Position numbers and translations under genes: made by a program. From assembly GCA_024509875.1 (NCBI GenBank), contig JAMPIV010019841.1:44221-108220 (forward strand): a DNA stretch of 64,000 nt. Reading direction: 5' to 3'. Under the pieces are notes generated by a model. That model did not search any database. It was not told where the DNA came from and saw only the letters and a list, made by a program, of their open reading frames with translations. The DNA comes from Oreohelix idahoensis (taxonomy: Eukaryota; Mollusca; Gastropoda; Stylommatophora; Oreohelicidae). Below are positions 34,290 to 48,611 of this stretch, piece after piece; within the stretch, counting starts at the first letter, position 1, and every line of letters starts with the position of its first letter.

Positions 34290-34640
34290 TAAAAGAAAGT
34301 GCCTTGCTTCTTTCTTCTTCTTCTTCTTCTTCTTCCTCGTTCGCCCTGAAAAGGACGGTGGTTGCGTTGTGTCTGTTTGCGCCTAAGCTGTGATATCTGC
34401 ACCTTTCGGTCGACACATCCGACTTCTGCACGGCATTTTTTAGGGACCGGGTTTGCCTTCCCATTTCGATCCGTACTCGCTCAGCCAGACTGCACTGCTG
34501 CAGACTGTTTCCAGGACCACCACGTGGAGGTGGAGTACGGTCTTGATCAGCTCTGGTTCGCTGATCCTGATGCAAGCAGTCAAGCTATGGGTCGCTGACT
34601 GCATTCACTATTGCTGCATCTTGGGGTCTTTCTAAGACGA
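34290..34640 (-). mobile_element. Possible LINE 3' end with (AAG)n tail
   Basis: On the minus strand the segment ends CCGTCCTTTTCAGGGCGAAC, followed by GAGG and about eight AAG repeats. A microsatellite-like 3' tail of this kind is common for LINEs. The upstream 270 bases have an open frame without a motif I recognise, so the assignment is weak. Confidence 0.35.
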
Positions 34641-36745
<2,105 letters not shown>

Positions 36746-37059
36746 ATAACAAAACAGACATATTTCATACATGTTACTTGTTAACATATCCTTGCTGGTC
36801 ATACAGCATATATTAATATCTGACTTACCACCACTTTGACTTAAGACGGAGTCGTTGGAACGGAACCCCGTAAAAGTCTAGGACTACCTGTATACAATCA
36901 ATTAGTTTGCACGACTTTCCTTCTATTCTTTTCGCAATTAGTTCCAATAATCCTTAATCCTGAGCATTTTCATTGATAAATAATTGACAGCAGTTAATCA
37001 GCTTACTTTTGGTTCAACTTGTGCTGCTAAACATAGTGGGGTGCGGAAGTTTGCGTTCT
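36746..37059. other. No recognisable gene
   Basis: AT-rich spacer between two LINE fragments. Confidence 0.5.
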
Positions 37060-37412
37060 AATGGCATGTGTGTTGCACTGGCTGCGATGAGCCCATTTTG
37101 TTGTAAACATTTGAATGTCTGTGTCTTGGTCTTCCCGTGATCTGAACCAGGGTCTTCTACTGTTGTAGGCGCGTAATGGCAACTTATCGGGCTCCATTCT
37201 CACGAGATGGCAAAAACACTTAATTTTCTGTATCGCTATGTACTGGATGAAGGATGTAATGCCTACAATTGTTGTGATGTCATAATTTCTCATTCTGCTT
37301 CTCCTGGTAACATTAATTGCTTTTCTTAAGCATTTCGTCTTGCACGATGTGATTTTTACTTCTGTGCTTTGGTTAGTGGCCATATTTGATACTGATATCA
37401 AAGAGTTGGTAA
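37060..37412 (-). pseudogene. C-terminal LINE RT fragment
   Basis: The minus strand encodes a stretch with TKCLRKAINVTRRSRMRNYD, IQYIAIQKIKCFCHLVRMEP and DKLPLRAYNSR. This is the fLRri...trRDRiRN...GHvxRM...LPxrAy pattern found near the end of many APE LINE polyproteins. It belongs to a different family from the RTE-like copies here. Confidence 0.65.
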
Positions 37413-37418
37413 GAAAAT

Positions 37419-37810
37419 ATGATAGGAAACTCTTTACAGAGCGATACAACAGGTGGCAATCTGATCACCAGAAGCAGTCACCCCATCCGACAAGTGTTTC
37501 GGCCCAGTATACTCCTTTACACTCTAAGGGGGGCGGACCCACTTGGGTCATGACTCCCAAGCGTCTCAGCCTCCTGTTGTCTTGTATCGAAAATGAACCC
37601 ATTTCACTTATGGTAGCAACTTTAAAATCCACACCTCCGCCAGCAGTGGAGGCAATTGTGAAAGTAACAGAGAGAAGACAAATTATTCCGTTCGTTCCGT
37701 CGCATATCACAACTAAGGACACACACTGAGACACCTGCGCGAAGCCGACGAGGCCAGCCACTGCGCGCTAGCAACTGAAATTCTGTGCCTAACACCTCTT
37801 ATAATAGACG
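37419..37810 (-). mobile_element. RLE-type LINE 3' UTR fragment, inverted
   Basis: The reverse complement aligns with 59890-60243 and 14660-15034. Shared words include CTCTGTAAAGAGTTTCCTATC, GGGCCGAAACACTTGTC, GGTCCGCCCCCCTTAG, CACAATTGCCTCCACTGCTG and CTTCGCGCAGGTGTCTCAG. It is truncated in the 3' UTR, so no coding part remains. Confidence 0.85.
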
Positions 37811-39184
37811 AAGCCTGTTGCCCCTCAGTTGGCTGTAATTTAGTTTCTGTGAGTCTGCCGGAAAGTCAGATGGAGCGTTAAGTAGAGGATTTAACCCATC
37901 GCTTAACGGGTTGCTTGCCGGAGTGGCAGTGGAAACATCAAATAGGGGCTTTACTCCATTGCTTGATAAGTTTGATGCGTTTGTGTCTTAACACTGAAGC
38001 GTGTCAGGTTATATTCCTGTCCCACCCCCGCATAACCCAAAATCTTGAGGTAAGTTGTAAACATTTATTTTACAAATGTGAATTTGACATGTGTTTCTTG
38101 CTTAGTGGTTATATATATGTGAGGCTGGCAACCTCAACATACGAAAATAGTATATTCATAAACCACTACAGCAAGCGGTGGTGATTGTTTCTGGCAAGTC
38201 GTGCGGAAAACCCGACAGGATATACGACCCGAGATTCCGACTGTGGCAGTGATGAGTGATGATCACATCACATGTGCCTCAAGTGTAGAATATCATTTTG
38301 TGAGATGTATGTAACTTGCTTATGTTAGTTCAGGCACAAATCAATATTCGCGCTCTCCAGACACATTTTCCCAGTTAATACCCAGAAGAATAGTCGTGAT
38401 TTCTATTCATCTTTCTTGAGTTACACTGTGTATACCCAAGAATTTAATTCTTCTGAGAGATTAACTTTGGGGGGTAGACAGCGAGAGGATGCGCCTGTTA
38501 AGCTTCCAACTCAGTGTACTTAGCAGAGGCATTTGTCTTCCTATTTTTTCTAAAAGTACGTGGTTACAAGTTATCAGACGGTTCGAAATACTGAAATTAC
38601 AACGCCACTCGTGTGAGAGAAGTACACTCATCACCAAGAAGTGACGAAAATCACGGCGACAGTACTCACCAAGAGTTAAGTTTTCTTGTGCAAAAGGCGA
38701 AAGCAACAGACTTTGATAAATTCTCACCTACGTCTTAGTGACGAAAACGTGTATTTACAGCAAAATTTTACCAATCTTTCCATATTTATTTTAACCGTTA
38801 AAGACTAATTTATTATTAAAATTGTTACATGTTGTTTTAAAACTAAACAACCATAGTCGCTCCAGTGTTTATATGTATACTATTATAAGCTATACCATTA
38901 TAAGAGGAAATTCGCTGAATTAACTCAGCTGGGGGCTAGACCGGGCTAAAAACCATTGCATAAATCCTTCATAAAAGGCGACGGGCAGATGTAAGTTAAC
39001 TATTGCTCAGGCTATGCCGTATGGTTCTTGACTTCTGAATTATCTTGTGAACGGATAGAAGCGTCATTACACTTCTATCTACATCAGTGCCAAGAGTAAT
39101 CTTATGCGAAGGTAAACACCTTTGACGACTCATTTAGATACTCTTGAGTTTTGGTCATCGTTGGACCACTACTGCAAAGCAGGG
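37811..39184. other. No gene; holds dispersed repeat copy 2
   Basis: Apart from the repeat at 38120-38190, I see nothing supported. Confidence 0.5.
38120..38190 (+). repeat. Short dispersed repeat, copy 2
   Basis: GAGGCTGGCAACCTCAAC, then TATTCATAAACCACTACAGC and GGTGGTGATTG, matching copy 1 (inverted) and copy 3 in order and spacing. Confidence 0.65.
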
Positions 39185-39545
39185 GAGGCAATCAGTGACA
39201 CTGCTGGAAGTACATCACAGCTCTTTGACATATGCAGTTGCGTTAAACAAGGCTGCGTTCTGGCTCCAACCCTCTTCGTGATCTTCTTTGCATTACTCTT
39301 GAAACATGCATTCAGAGATGCAACTGAAGGAATATGCCTTCGCACTAGTTCAGATGGCCATCTGTTCAATCTCGCAAGGCTGAAGGCAAAAACAAAACTC
39401 AGAAGGGTCATTATAAGAAGCTTGTTATTCGCTGATGACACTGCAGTCGTCATTCAAAGCCAACAGGAGCTTCAGAGCTTGATGAATCGCTTCACCCAAG
39501 CATGCAAGGACTTTGGCCTGACAATAAGTCTAAAGAAAACTATAA
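39185..39545 (+). pseudogene. LINE reverse transcriptase palm fragment
   Basis: A single frame holds the central RT: SQLFDICSCVKQGCVLAPTL, FFALLLKHAFRD, FNLARLKAKTKLRR, the catalytic box LLFADDTAVVIQS and GLTISLKKT. It ends abruptly at LKKT where the Penelope-like element begins. The pattern VKQGCVLAPTLF...LFADD...LTISLxKT belongs to a widespread APE-type LINE group distinct from the other LINEs here. Both ends are truncated. Confidence 0.82.
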
Positions 39546-41210
39546 GTATTAAAACCAATAAAACGGTATTTAATCAGTTTTACGAATAACGGTTCACAAG
39601 AAACAAGGGACGTTTCGGGTTTTACCCTTCGTCAGCCACAAACAGGTGACAAAGACAAGAATACATATAGGTACTAAAAAACTATACGGTGATGAGAAAT
39701 ATACAACAAATAGGTGATACAAGCAGATGGAAAAAGTAAACAACAACAGTGATGAGAGAAAAAGAACAATAATAATACAAGAAAATCGTAAAATCTAACA
39801 GAAATACCGAAACAAGAAAGTAAATAATCAACGAAACGAAAAAAAGAGAATTATCAAAACTGATGAACTAATAAAAGTTATCTCAGCTCAATCCAAAGAA
39901 TCTGTGAAAGAAAGCAGTAGTACTCCGTCACAGAAATCACAAGGAAGTGACGTACGATTGCGGCAAAACCAAAGATATAAAAAGATACGAAACGAACCAA
40001 AACAAAAACATAAGAAGATAGATCTAAAAGGCAACGAATACAGAATGAAAAAGAGAAAAGCTACCAGAATTTATGCAAAATGATGTTGGATATTCAAACC
40101 ATCGGGAGCTAAAACACTCATATTTAAAATAAGGCGATTCTCCAACGAAAAGCGAGTCTTGTCATTACCGGCACATGAAAGGAGGGCGGTAACATGAATA
40201 TCAGAATTACCTGCATGGTCAGGCCCATTGAAATGAAGGTCCACCGGTAAATGTTTGTCATGATAGATGTCATTCAAGTGCTCCCGAAACCTGTCTGCCA
40301 AACGCCTGCCAGTTTCACCAGTATAGGTCATGCCACATCTTTTGCAGATGATAGCATAAATCAGGTTTCTGGATTCGCACGTAAAAGACTCTTTAATGAT
40401 AAATTTTCCTTTCGGAAAAGTGACTGTCTGAGTTTGGAGTACAAACGGACAGGTCTTACATATCCGGCATTGACACGGTTTAGTACCAAAGTAATACGGG
40501 CTAATATGTCGCAAGCGACTGTGTACAAGAATATCCCTAAAATTTTTATCCCTACGATAAGCTACCAAAGGTGTATCACGAAACAACTCTTTGGTATCAG
40601 GATCAGAGTTGAGAATAGGCAGATGTCGAAACAGAATTCTCTTTACCGCCAGACAGTGAAGATGGAAAGTTAGAACCAGTTTTAGTCTGTCAGATTGGAC
40701 AGAAGGTTTAGTAGTGAGTACCGTCTGACGAGTGACCCGTGTGATACAATTAAGGACATCAGATAAAACATGTTCTGGATAAAGACGTCGGCGAAAGAAC
40801 TCAAGCATCTCTTGAGCTCGCTGATGAAAATCATCGTCATCGTGACATAACCGACGCAAGCGAAGAAGTTGAGAAAAGGGAATGGAATTTTTACAACTAT
40901 GAGGATGCGATGAAGTATAAAGAAGGAAACCATGAGCGTCAGTAGCCTTATAATAGACAGACGTTTTAAGACAAGTAGGACTAATAGTCATAGTGATGTC
41001 AAGGAAATTCACTGAGGTCGGAGAGATTTCAGAAGTGAATTTGATGGCAGGATGGAAATTACCAACATAGTCAATAAATCGACGGAGGTGTACCTCAGAC
41101 ATGTCTGTGTGTCGTAGTGAAATCTTTAGAACAATGGTAATGCCTTTGCGGTGAGGGGTTAGCCAGCTAGCACCTTTCCCCCACCATAGCAGAAAACAGC
41201 CACATTGTGA
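39546..41210 (-). mobile_element. Penelope-like element, 5'-truncated
   Basis: The minus strand holds the end of an RT joined to a GIY-YIG endonuclease, then a 3' region of about 0.5 kb with a hammerhead-like motif. That combination defines Penelope-like elements. The upstream RT palm is absent. The element sits against a LINE RT fragment on one side and a decayed gypsy gag on the other. Exact ends are estimates. Confidence 0.78.
39609..39635 (-). ncRNA. Hammerhead-like ribozyme core in the Penelope-like element
   Basis: On the minus strand CTGACGA, an A, GGG-TAAAA-CCC, then GAAAC and GTC follow in the order of a hammerhead core: CUGANGA, stem II, GAAA, minimal stem III, GUC cleavage triplet. 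Minimal hammerheads of this kind are known from Penelope-like elements. Stem I partners are not checked. Confidence 0.6.
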
Positions 41211-41285
41211 AAGCGGTGGTTTTTGATGTACAACTTCATCCGCGTAGTTTGGGGAAGCCTCCAAACTCCAATGAAGACCAAACAT
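40071..41285 (-). pseudogene. Penelope-like RT C-terminus plus GIY-YIG endonuclease
   Basis: A 404-residue frame; the first 45 residues (before about 41150) look like read-through, not element protein. Then come LRRFIDYVGNFHPAIKFTSE, SVNFLDITMTI, SVYYKATDAHGFLLYTSSHP and IPFSQLLRLRRLC, the usual RT thumb and connector. A Cys cluster (CQCRICKTC) precedes the endonuclease: NLIYAIICKRCGMTYTGETG, RRLADRFREHL and a Glu near the end (SLENRLI). The GIY part appears as YAI...YTG, as is common for Penelope. The ORF is unbroken over the conserved part but lacks the catalytic RT palm, so it cannot replicate alone. Confidence 0.85.
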
Positions 41286-42775
41286 GCTTGGTCACCAGCA
41301 CACTTCTGTATGCAGCGAGACGTGGACAACAGAAGCTAGCTGAAATTACAGAAGCTCGTATGCCTGGAAAGAGAGGGCTGGAAACAACGCAGATGTTTTG
41401 CAATAGGCTATTGAACTTGACGGAGGAAGCCTTCCTAGGACAATACATAAATCAACAAAAGGTGGAGAAACAACTCGTAGGAATATTTGTGGACGGGTGG
41501 AACAATACTGCAGAGAAGTTGCAACTACTCTGCAAGGATACACAAAACCTAAGAGAAGCTATGTCCTTAGCTATAGTGGAGGATAATGTGAGAAGTAGGT
41601 TAGATATTAGGTTAGGGAAGACAGAGGTACATGAAGAGGACGAACACAAACCAATGGAGATATGCCAGTGCTATCAACGAACAACATGGAGGCAGGGAAG
41701 ATCAAGAGAAACTTACAGTAGACCAAGAGATGAACTTGGTAGATGAGCTGCCGTTTGCTTCGTAAGTGGCGATGCCTGTCACCTAATTGGGCGAAATGTT
41801 TTTGTACAACAAGCAGAAGAGAGGAGAAATCGTCGAAAGGAACAGCAGGAAAATAACCAGCTGAGGGCTGTCACCTGAGGGGCGCATTCGCATAGTCAGT
41901 TATGAAAGGAGGGGCTATTATTACACAATAGTTATACAGTCGCCAAGTTGGTGGACTGCGCAAAATACACCAGTTCACAAAAACATAACTCTTGCAGACA
42001 CAACACGGGCACCTACGGAATGACGCGACACGCAAAAACACGCAATCACGGAAAAGACAGACCCACTCATTGAGAGAGACGGATGGGAGCAGGGTTAATG
42101 GAAGGTCTCAGCAGAAGAATAAGGAAGGTGCACATTGGAACAGCCTACACAGGAGAAGAACTAGAATGATAGGAAGAAACTTCAAGGAAAACCAAGAAAT
42201 ACACAAAGAAAGGAAGCATGGAACAACCAAGGTTGAGTTGGCGTTTAGTGCGGAACCATGCTCCTGCCTCATAGAAGTACGAGGAAGGAAGTACAGATTG
42301 CTGGTGGACTCAGTGGATAATGTGAGGGGGGGGATTCGGACTGGGGGCAATAGACAGAATTTGTAAACGAGAGAAATTTCATACCATACCTCAACCCATC
42401 GACATTTAAAATCGCGGTGTCCCCGCATTCCCAGTGAAAATTCTCAAGCTGGCTACTAAAATTGGGGAATTGGTGCATAAACGGTAGACCACACGTTCAC
42501 GATAGTGAGAGGGATGACACGAAACTTCATCCTAGGACGTGACTTTCTACACAGATTTAACGTCCGTATGTATTTCGACCTGCACAAACTCAAGATCCAG
42601 GATGAGTACGTGGGTCTACAGGACGACATACGCATTGCATCAGTAATCAGGACAAAAACAACGGTCATGCTAAAACCCAGTACAGTGAGTATTGTCATGG
42701 GAAAGATCAAACGGTCCCCGTACTTCAGACAAGGGCAGTCAGTTAGAACCGCCGAGTTTGAGGATACCGTCAATA
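41220..42775 (+). pseudogene. Decayed Ty3/gypsy gag and protease
   Basis: First frame: a capsid C-terminus with MFCNRLLNLTEEAF, LVGIFVDGWNN and NLREAMSLAIVEDN, followed after a stop by a damaged zinc knuckle (CFVSGDACHLIGRN). A later frame gives a protease entry, CSCLIEVRGRKYRLLVDS, where the expected DSGA/DTGA continues as DSVD. Then comes NFILGRDFLHRFNVRMYFDL, the end of the protease and linker to RT. No RT was found. The family is conventional gypsy, unlike E1-E3. Confidence 0.68.
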
Positions 42776-44600
42776 ATCTGTTACATTGTTATATACTGAT
42801 TACTTTGCGTGCTTTCAATTGTCGCACCTTCTTTGTTTCTTTTTCTGCTATGTGTAGCAGATATTATGTATTTCCATCCTTACACTCTTCTCAGGGATAA
42901 GTAGACATGTCTGGTTGTTATCCATTTCTCCCTACGTTGCAAGGGGTGGCCGCGACCTAACCATGTTGGCTATTGTGGACACAGCGATATCAGTACACAA
43001 ATTAACACGTAAATCGCCTCAGCGCAGTGCTTAATCACTGATAAGACATGGTGCGCTCATCACCAAAGCTTGGAATACGGGAAGACACCTGATGGACAGA
43101 CACAGATAAGAGATTAATTTCTGATAAAAGTAATGATTGTTACATTGGGAACACTGGTAGATCGACAACAGTTAGTTTCACGACATGTTCGTAAGTTTGT
43201 ACCCAAGGGCAAGCGGATGTACCGCAGGGCTCTATTTTCGGGAAAGTAATCTTTGAAATTTTGCATTAGCTGAGTCATGCACTACATATTCAAATTCAGA
43301 TTGCTGATCCATTGAGATGATTGTACTATTACAAAGGCAATGACTGGGAAGGCAGTAAATAAATCTGACCATTTTCTCAAGCTATTTCACTTGACAAAAT
43401 CGCTCGCCAAGATACCATGTTGATTCTGGCCACAGTCCTAAGCTGCAAAAAGAATTAGAATTCAGAATTCCTTCTTAAGATACCGGACACCTTTTATTGG
43501 AGAATTTTGGACGGACTTTCATAGCCCAGGAAATCTCCATTTAATTTAACCAAACACATAGACTGGGAATACTGAAGGACCACACAAAAAGTCAAAACAC
43601 TTATTAAACTAAGACACACAGACGAGTGTAAGTTCTATTCAAGTCTCTTTTATTTCATAGTAAAAAAATCTGTGATGCTCTAGAATTGGCGTAATTGTGA
43701 TGCCCATTTCATATTTTATTAGAGACTGCACTCCCTGAACAACATATATATGTATATATTACTATGTGAATTTTAATATGTGAAACTCGCTATTGGATGT
43801 CAAAGTCATTTGAGGCTGGCAACCGCAGCGTATAGAATGATGATTCATGAACTACCACTGCAAGGGCTGGTGATTGCTTTATTGCTTGTTTCGTAAAGAG
43901 AACGAAAAGCATAAAGTAGTTCTAGGTTCCATACGAAGCAGGGAGGGAAAGATGAGAGAAATGATGTACATTCTAAGTATGATACTTACATTTTCAAAGC
44001 GGTGTAATTATCCATATAAATATATGCACTTAAAAATTAATGTAAGTTTTCAAGGTTTAAACCAGTGTAAATGTCTATGTGAAAATATTAATTTTAAAGT
44101 TAATGGAAGTGTCAAACTTTTCAATCAGTGGAGATGTATATGTAAACAGACTATCTGTATTTTTAACCTTTTCATTTAAAATTAATGTAACTATGAAAGC
44201 TTTTATATTTAAACGTAAAGGAAGTTTATCCCGAGGGATTAAAGTTAATTCTCATCGAGGGTAAAGTCTGAGTTAATTGGGATGAAGGTGTGGGAAGATA
44301 GGAACCCATAATACTGTACTTTAGAAATGGGTGTGAAAACCCGCATACTCAAAATAGCGATTTTGTAGACTATTCTTTTACCATAGTTATTGGTCGGTAT
44401 ACAGAAATTTATTTATCTCTGGACAAGAAGGCAACAATGGCCTAAGCTTTGAGACGAAGGACCCACGTGGTAGACTCTCCTTGACGTTTCTGGGAAACGA
44501 GCTACACCCGACAACCTTGATCAGGGCTTGATACTGTAAATGATGCAGTGTGGTAAAAATGAACCAACCTTTAAAGAATGGACAGCGTGTGTTGGGGCCC
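42776..44600. other. No gene; holds dispersed repeat copy 3
   Basis: AT-rich, with only short frames. The repeat at 43811-43880 is the only feature I can support. Confidence 0.5.
43811..43880 (+). repeat. Short dispersed repeat, copy 3
   Basis: TGAGGCTGGCAACCGCAGCG, TATAGAATGATGATTCATGA, ACTACCACTGCAAGGGCTGG, then TGATTGC. Best preserved with copy 1. Confidence 0.65.
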
Positions 44601-44950
44601 GAACGAACGAACGAACGAACGAACGAACGAACGAACTTTATTTTCAAAGGGTTAAGAATTGGGCACGCAGGCCCGTCTGACATTCTGCACTTCCTCTCTC
44701 TCTCATCATGTATACTAATATCCTTTCATCCTCACATTTACTTTAAGCATTATTAAGGCATTTATCATTATAAAAGTAATATTACATTTGCAATAATCAT
44801 CATAATTAAAGTGTTTTTAAAACAAAATAAAATAATTTAAAAGAAAAAAAAAAAATTAATAGCCTAGTAATAATGAATTTGAAAAATAAATAAATAAATA
44901 AAAAAGAAATAAATTTTGAATTCTTCGTACTGTAAATTAGTGATTTGAGA
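44601..44950 (-). mobile_element. CR1/L2-type LINE 3' end with (GTTC)n tail
   Basis: GAAC is repeated nine times at 44601-44636 (a (GTTC)n tail on the minus strand). It is followed by AAAGGGTTAAGAATTGGGCA and a pyrimidine-rich block. The same word order appears at 45165-45225 beside the larger LINE. This is a separate, 5'-truncated relative. Confidence 0.6.
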
Positions 44951-45018
44951 CATATTCAGAGGTATGTTATGAGAACTTGTAAAATGTTCATACGGTGTTC
45001 AACTGAATGACTCAGGGA

Positions 45019-45040
45019 TTTTTTTTTTTTTTTTTTTTTT
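45019..45040. repeat. Poly-T run
   Basis: 22 T in a row, i.e. an A tail on the minus strand between the two LINE 3' ends. Its owner is unclear. Confidence 0.9.
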
Positions 45041-45446
45041 CATCAAGATGAGGTGGGTAGACAGTTACTTTCCATTTTCCTTTCCATTTCCTTTGCGTCC
45101 CAAACTCAAGACCAGAATCAGACTAGGTAGATAGTTAGATAGACATATACGAAAGCAATTAATTTGCCAAGGGTTGAAAATCGGACACAGTCCCCTCTTG
45201 CATTCTTCCATCCTCTTGCTCATCTTTTATTACTGTTACTCAACATTCTCCAGCGTACTGAAAGTATTAATTTAAGGACAGTGCAACATTACAAGGAAGT
45301 ATAACAGCATACATTAACAGTACCTGATCATAAAATTAAGAATATAAGTTATTAAGAATATAATATTAAGAATAAGTATATTGTAATGAAAACTAGATCA
45401 TCAGAGCATCCATACAGTATATTAGATAAAAGTACAACACAATCAG

Positions 45447-46520
45447 TTAGGGTGGCATATAATCAGCACTCATAAAGTATTTGAACAGTATACGATTGTA
45501 TGAGTAAGGACTGTGCGTGTTTTTCAGGTCATTGGGAAGATTGTTCCAAAGATGAGCAGCTGAGTAAGCCAAACTAGTTTTAAATAGGTCAAGCCTGGGC
45601 TTGGGTACCTGTAATTTATTTAAGCGCTGACTACGTCTGTCATTGTATTTTAAAAGCGGCCAAAGATACTTTGGAGCATTCTGTGACAGGATTTTGTGAA
45701 TAAATTTCCCTTTGTTAAAGAGGAAGCGCTTCCTGAGGGGTAATATTTGAAGATAATTATATAAATCTATACAATGTGATTGGTGTTTATCAGCAACAAG
45801 GCGCATTGCGCGTTTTTGAAGCGAGTGGAGCCTTCTTGTGTTGGATACAGAACAACCATCCCAGATTGTGGAACAATAGTCTAGATGCGTTTGTATATGA
45901 GATATGTAGAACATTTTCCTTGCCTCTTCATCCAGGAAATGTTTAATTTTGGCTAATTGGTAAACTTTTTGTGCTGTTTGCTTTGTGAGTGCATGTACAT
46001 GTGAGTTCCAACTTAGGTGTTGGTCAACAGTGATACCTAGAGTTCTGTGTTCATTTACGTTTTCAATTAGTGATGTTCCAATGAAGAGCTGAAGTGTTGT
46101 TTTCTGCAAGTTTTGTAGTTTTTGTCTGGTTGATATTAACATACATTTTGTTTTACTAATATTTATTTGCATGCGATTCTCGTTGCTCCACGTAATAAGA
46201 TTATGTGTATCGTTTTGTAAAGATTGTTCTAGTGTGGTGCAACATTTATCACTAGTATAGACAGTACAGTCATCGGCAAAAAGGTCACATGATGAGTGTT
46301 TGAAATATAGAGGAAGATCATTAATGTATACGGTAAATAGAAGAGGGCCGAGAATAGAGCCCTGAGGAACACCTGTATGGACAACGGTTGGGTTCGACAA
46401 GGAATTATTGTAAGAGACTATTTGTTGTCTGTCTGACAGGAACGATTTAATTAACTTTACCAGCTTAATATTTACTTTCATTGTTTCTAATTTTCTGATT
46501 AAAATAAAGTGATCTATCAT
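45447..46520 (-). pseudogene. CR1/L2 ORF2, second part (RT palm to C-terminus)
   Basis: 357 residues continuing ORF2 after a one-base frameshift. They contain VVHTGVPQGSILGPLLFTVY, the catalytic box LFADDCTVYTS, MQINISKTKCMLIST, TLGITVDQHLSWNSHV, and the C-terminal domain with LDYCSTIWDGCSVSN, LHSLQKRAMRLV and AHLWNNLPNDLKN. No stops. The Met at 46520 is not a real start. Confidence 0.92.
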
Positions 46521-46521
46521 A

Positions 46522-48276
46522 TCAAATGCTTTTTTTGAAGTCTACAAATATTGCTCCACATATATTATCGTTATTGATGTTTAGGTGCCAATTGTCTATC
46601 ATCTTTGTTAAGGCTGTGTGGCATGAATGCTTTGGTCTAAACCCCGACTGACTGTCGATTAGCAGGTCGTTATCTACTAGGTGTTGTAGTGTTGTTTTGT
46701 GGATGTGTTTTTCCAGTGGTTTGGACAGCGACGATATAAGAGAAATGGGCCTATAGTTACTAAGATTACTACTATCAGATGAACCTGGTTTGAGAAGTGG
46801 GTATACTTTAGCGCTTTTAAAAGCGGATGGAAAGTAACTCCTTGCGATACATTGATTATATATGTATGTCAGTGAATCACTAATAGCAGGTGCGGCAAAT
46901 CGCAGTATTCGATTACTGATTCCATCAAGTCCCGATGAGTTATTATCTTTAAGGCCAGTAATATAGTTGTAAACTTCGTTAACTGTTATAAAAGGGATGT
47001 CGGGTGGAATTGTGTTAGTACATTTGTTCTCGCAGAACGTTGATAATTTGCTTAAGTCACAAGGGGGAGACGGAATGGTGGATTTTATATTGTTGATGTC
47101 TGCCTGAAAATGATTGCTGAAGTCAGTACAAGTAAGTGGCGTATTGGGAGTATGTGGGTCTGGAAAATTTCGTTTGTTCACTAAAGTGTTGATTGCCTTC
47201 CATATCTCTTTACTGTTTGTTTTACTCTGAACTAAATTTCTAAAGTAGTTTTTCTTTTCTCTGCGAATTAAGTATTGTACTTTATTTCTTATTGTCCGAT
47301 ATGTAGTGATATCCTTATTTTTATGCGCTCTATCTCTTTGCCTCATAGCGTCAAGAACTTCTTGTGTGATCCATGGAGATTTAATTTGCCTTTTCACGCG
47401 AATTTCTTTAGTAGGCGCATGCTTATTAAAAATACTATAAAATATCATTGTCCAATATGCGATGGCGTCATCAGGATCAGGAATTTGAAAAACGTTGGCG
47501 AGAGGCGCAGTTTGCAAATCATTCAAAAATAATTCACGGTTGAAATTTTTAAGACTTCTATATTGAAAACTAATGTGTTTATTTTTTGGAGATTTGTACC
47601 CATTTTTTGCCCAAGTGCAACATATGGGATAATGGTCACTCATAGCAATAGTAGGGATGGAGCATTCTATAATATTTTCTGGACAGGTTACATAGATATG
47701 ATCGATCAGTGTGGATGACGTTGTTGTTACTCTGGTAGGTTTGTTGACTATTTGTTTCATGTTATACGATGCTATGATGTTGGTCCATATATTGTTTGGC
47801 TTGTGCATGTCGATATTAAAATCACCAAGAAGAATAATTTCGTTAACTGTAGTAATAACTTTATCCATCATGTTGGTAAAATCTTCAAACCATGTTGTTC
47901 CTACACTGGGATTACGATAAAGATATCCGATTAAAATAGATCTTTGCTTTTGGGGCTTTATCTCTAACCATATGCATTCTATATCTATAGTCTCAAGATC
48001 GTTTCTGCGGCGATAACTGAGAGAAGTAGAAATATAAACTGCTAGACCCGTCTCTAATTGTCTACTAGAATCTCGCCGAATAGTTTTAAAACCTCTGAGC
48101 GCAATGTCATCGTCGGTTATTTTCTCATTCAGACGACTTTCGGAAAAACCAAAAACCTGGAAATTTTGGTTAAGAATTTGTGTGAGTTCCGGAATTTTAC
48201 CTAAAAGATGGTTTACGTTCAAGTGGCCAAGCCGTAAGCCAATTGTATTTAGTAATTGTTCATAATTACCTGACAT
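46522..48276 (-). pseudogene. CR1/L2 ORF2, first part (endonuclease to RT fingers)
   Basis: 584 residues. An AP-type endonuclease opens the protein: LRLGHLNVNHLLGKIPELTQ, FGFSESRLN (catalytic Glu), LLGDFNIDMHKPNN, STLIDHIYVT and MSDHYPICC (catalytic His). The RT begins with NSSGLDGISNRILR, PLLKPGSSDSSNLSNYRPIS, QSGFRPKHSCHTAL and FVDFKKSI, where the frame is lost. The break is a seven-base A run on the minus strand at about 46532-46538; the protein continues directly in the next frame. The start at 48276 gives the expected endonuclease N-terminus. Confidence 0.92.
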
Positions 48277-48611
48277 TTTTATGTGAAAGAAGTTTTACGC
48301 TCAAATAGAAAATAAATAACTAAATAAACATCACGAGGTTGCTATATATGTGAGATTAAAAGTAATAGTACATAAATGCACACCTTAATACAACAAATTA
48401 CAAACAATTCAGATAACTGTACTAGTTTAAAAATTGTAAGAAACTGTCACACAACAAGCACACCCATCCACACTGTGAAGGTTAACAACAAAGTTAAGCT
48501 GCACCAAGAGAATAGACGGGCAGACAAACAAATAGATACTGAGAATAAATAAATAAAGCATTATCCGACAGTTGCTGGTCCTACAGAGACGTCGACTTGT
48601 GAAGTGAACAG

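Noticed and set aside
34267..34575. Histone gene suggested by the stem-loop motif
   Set aside because: No frame upstream of the hairpin resembles any core histone.
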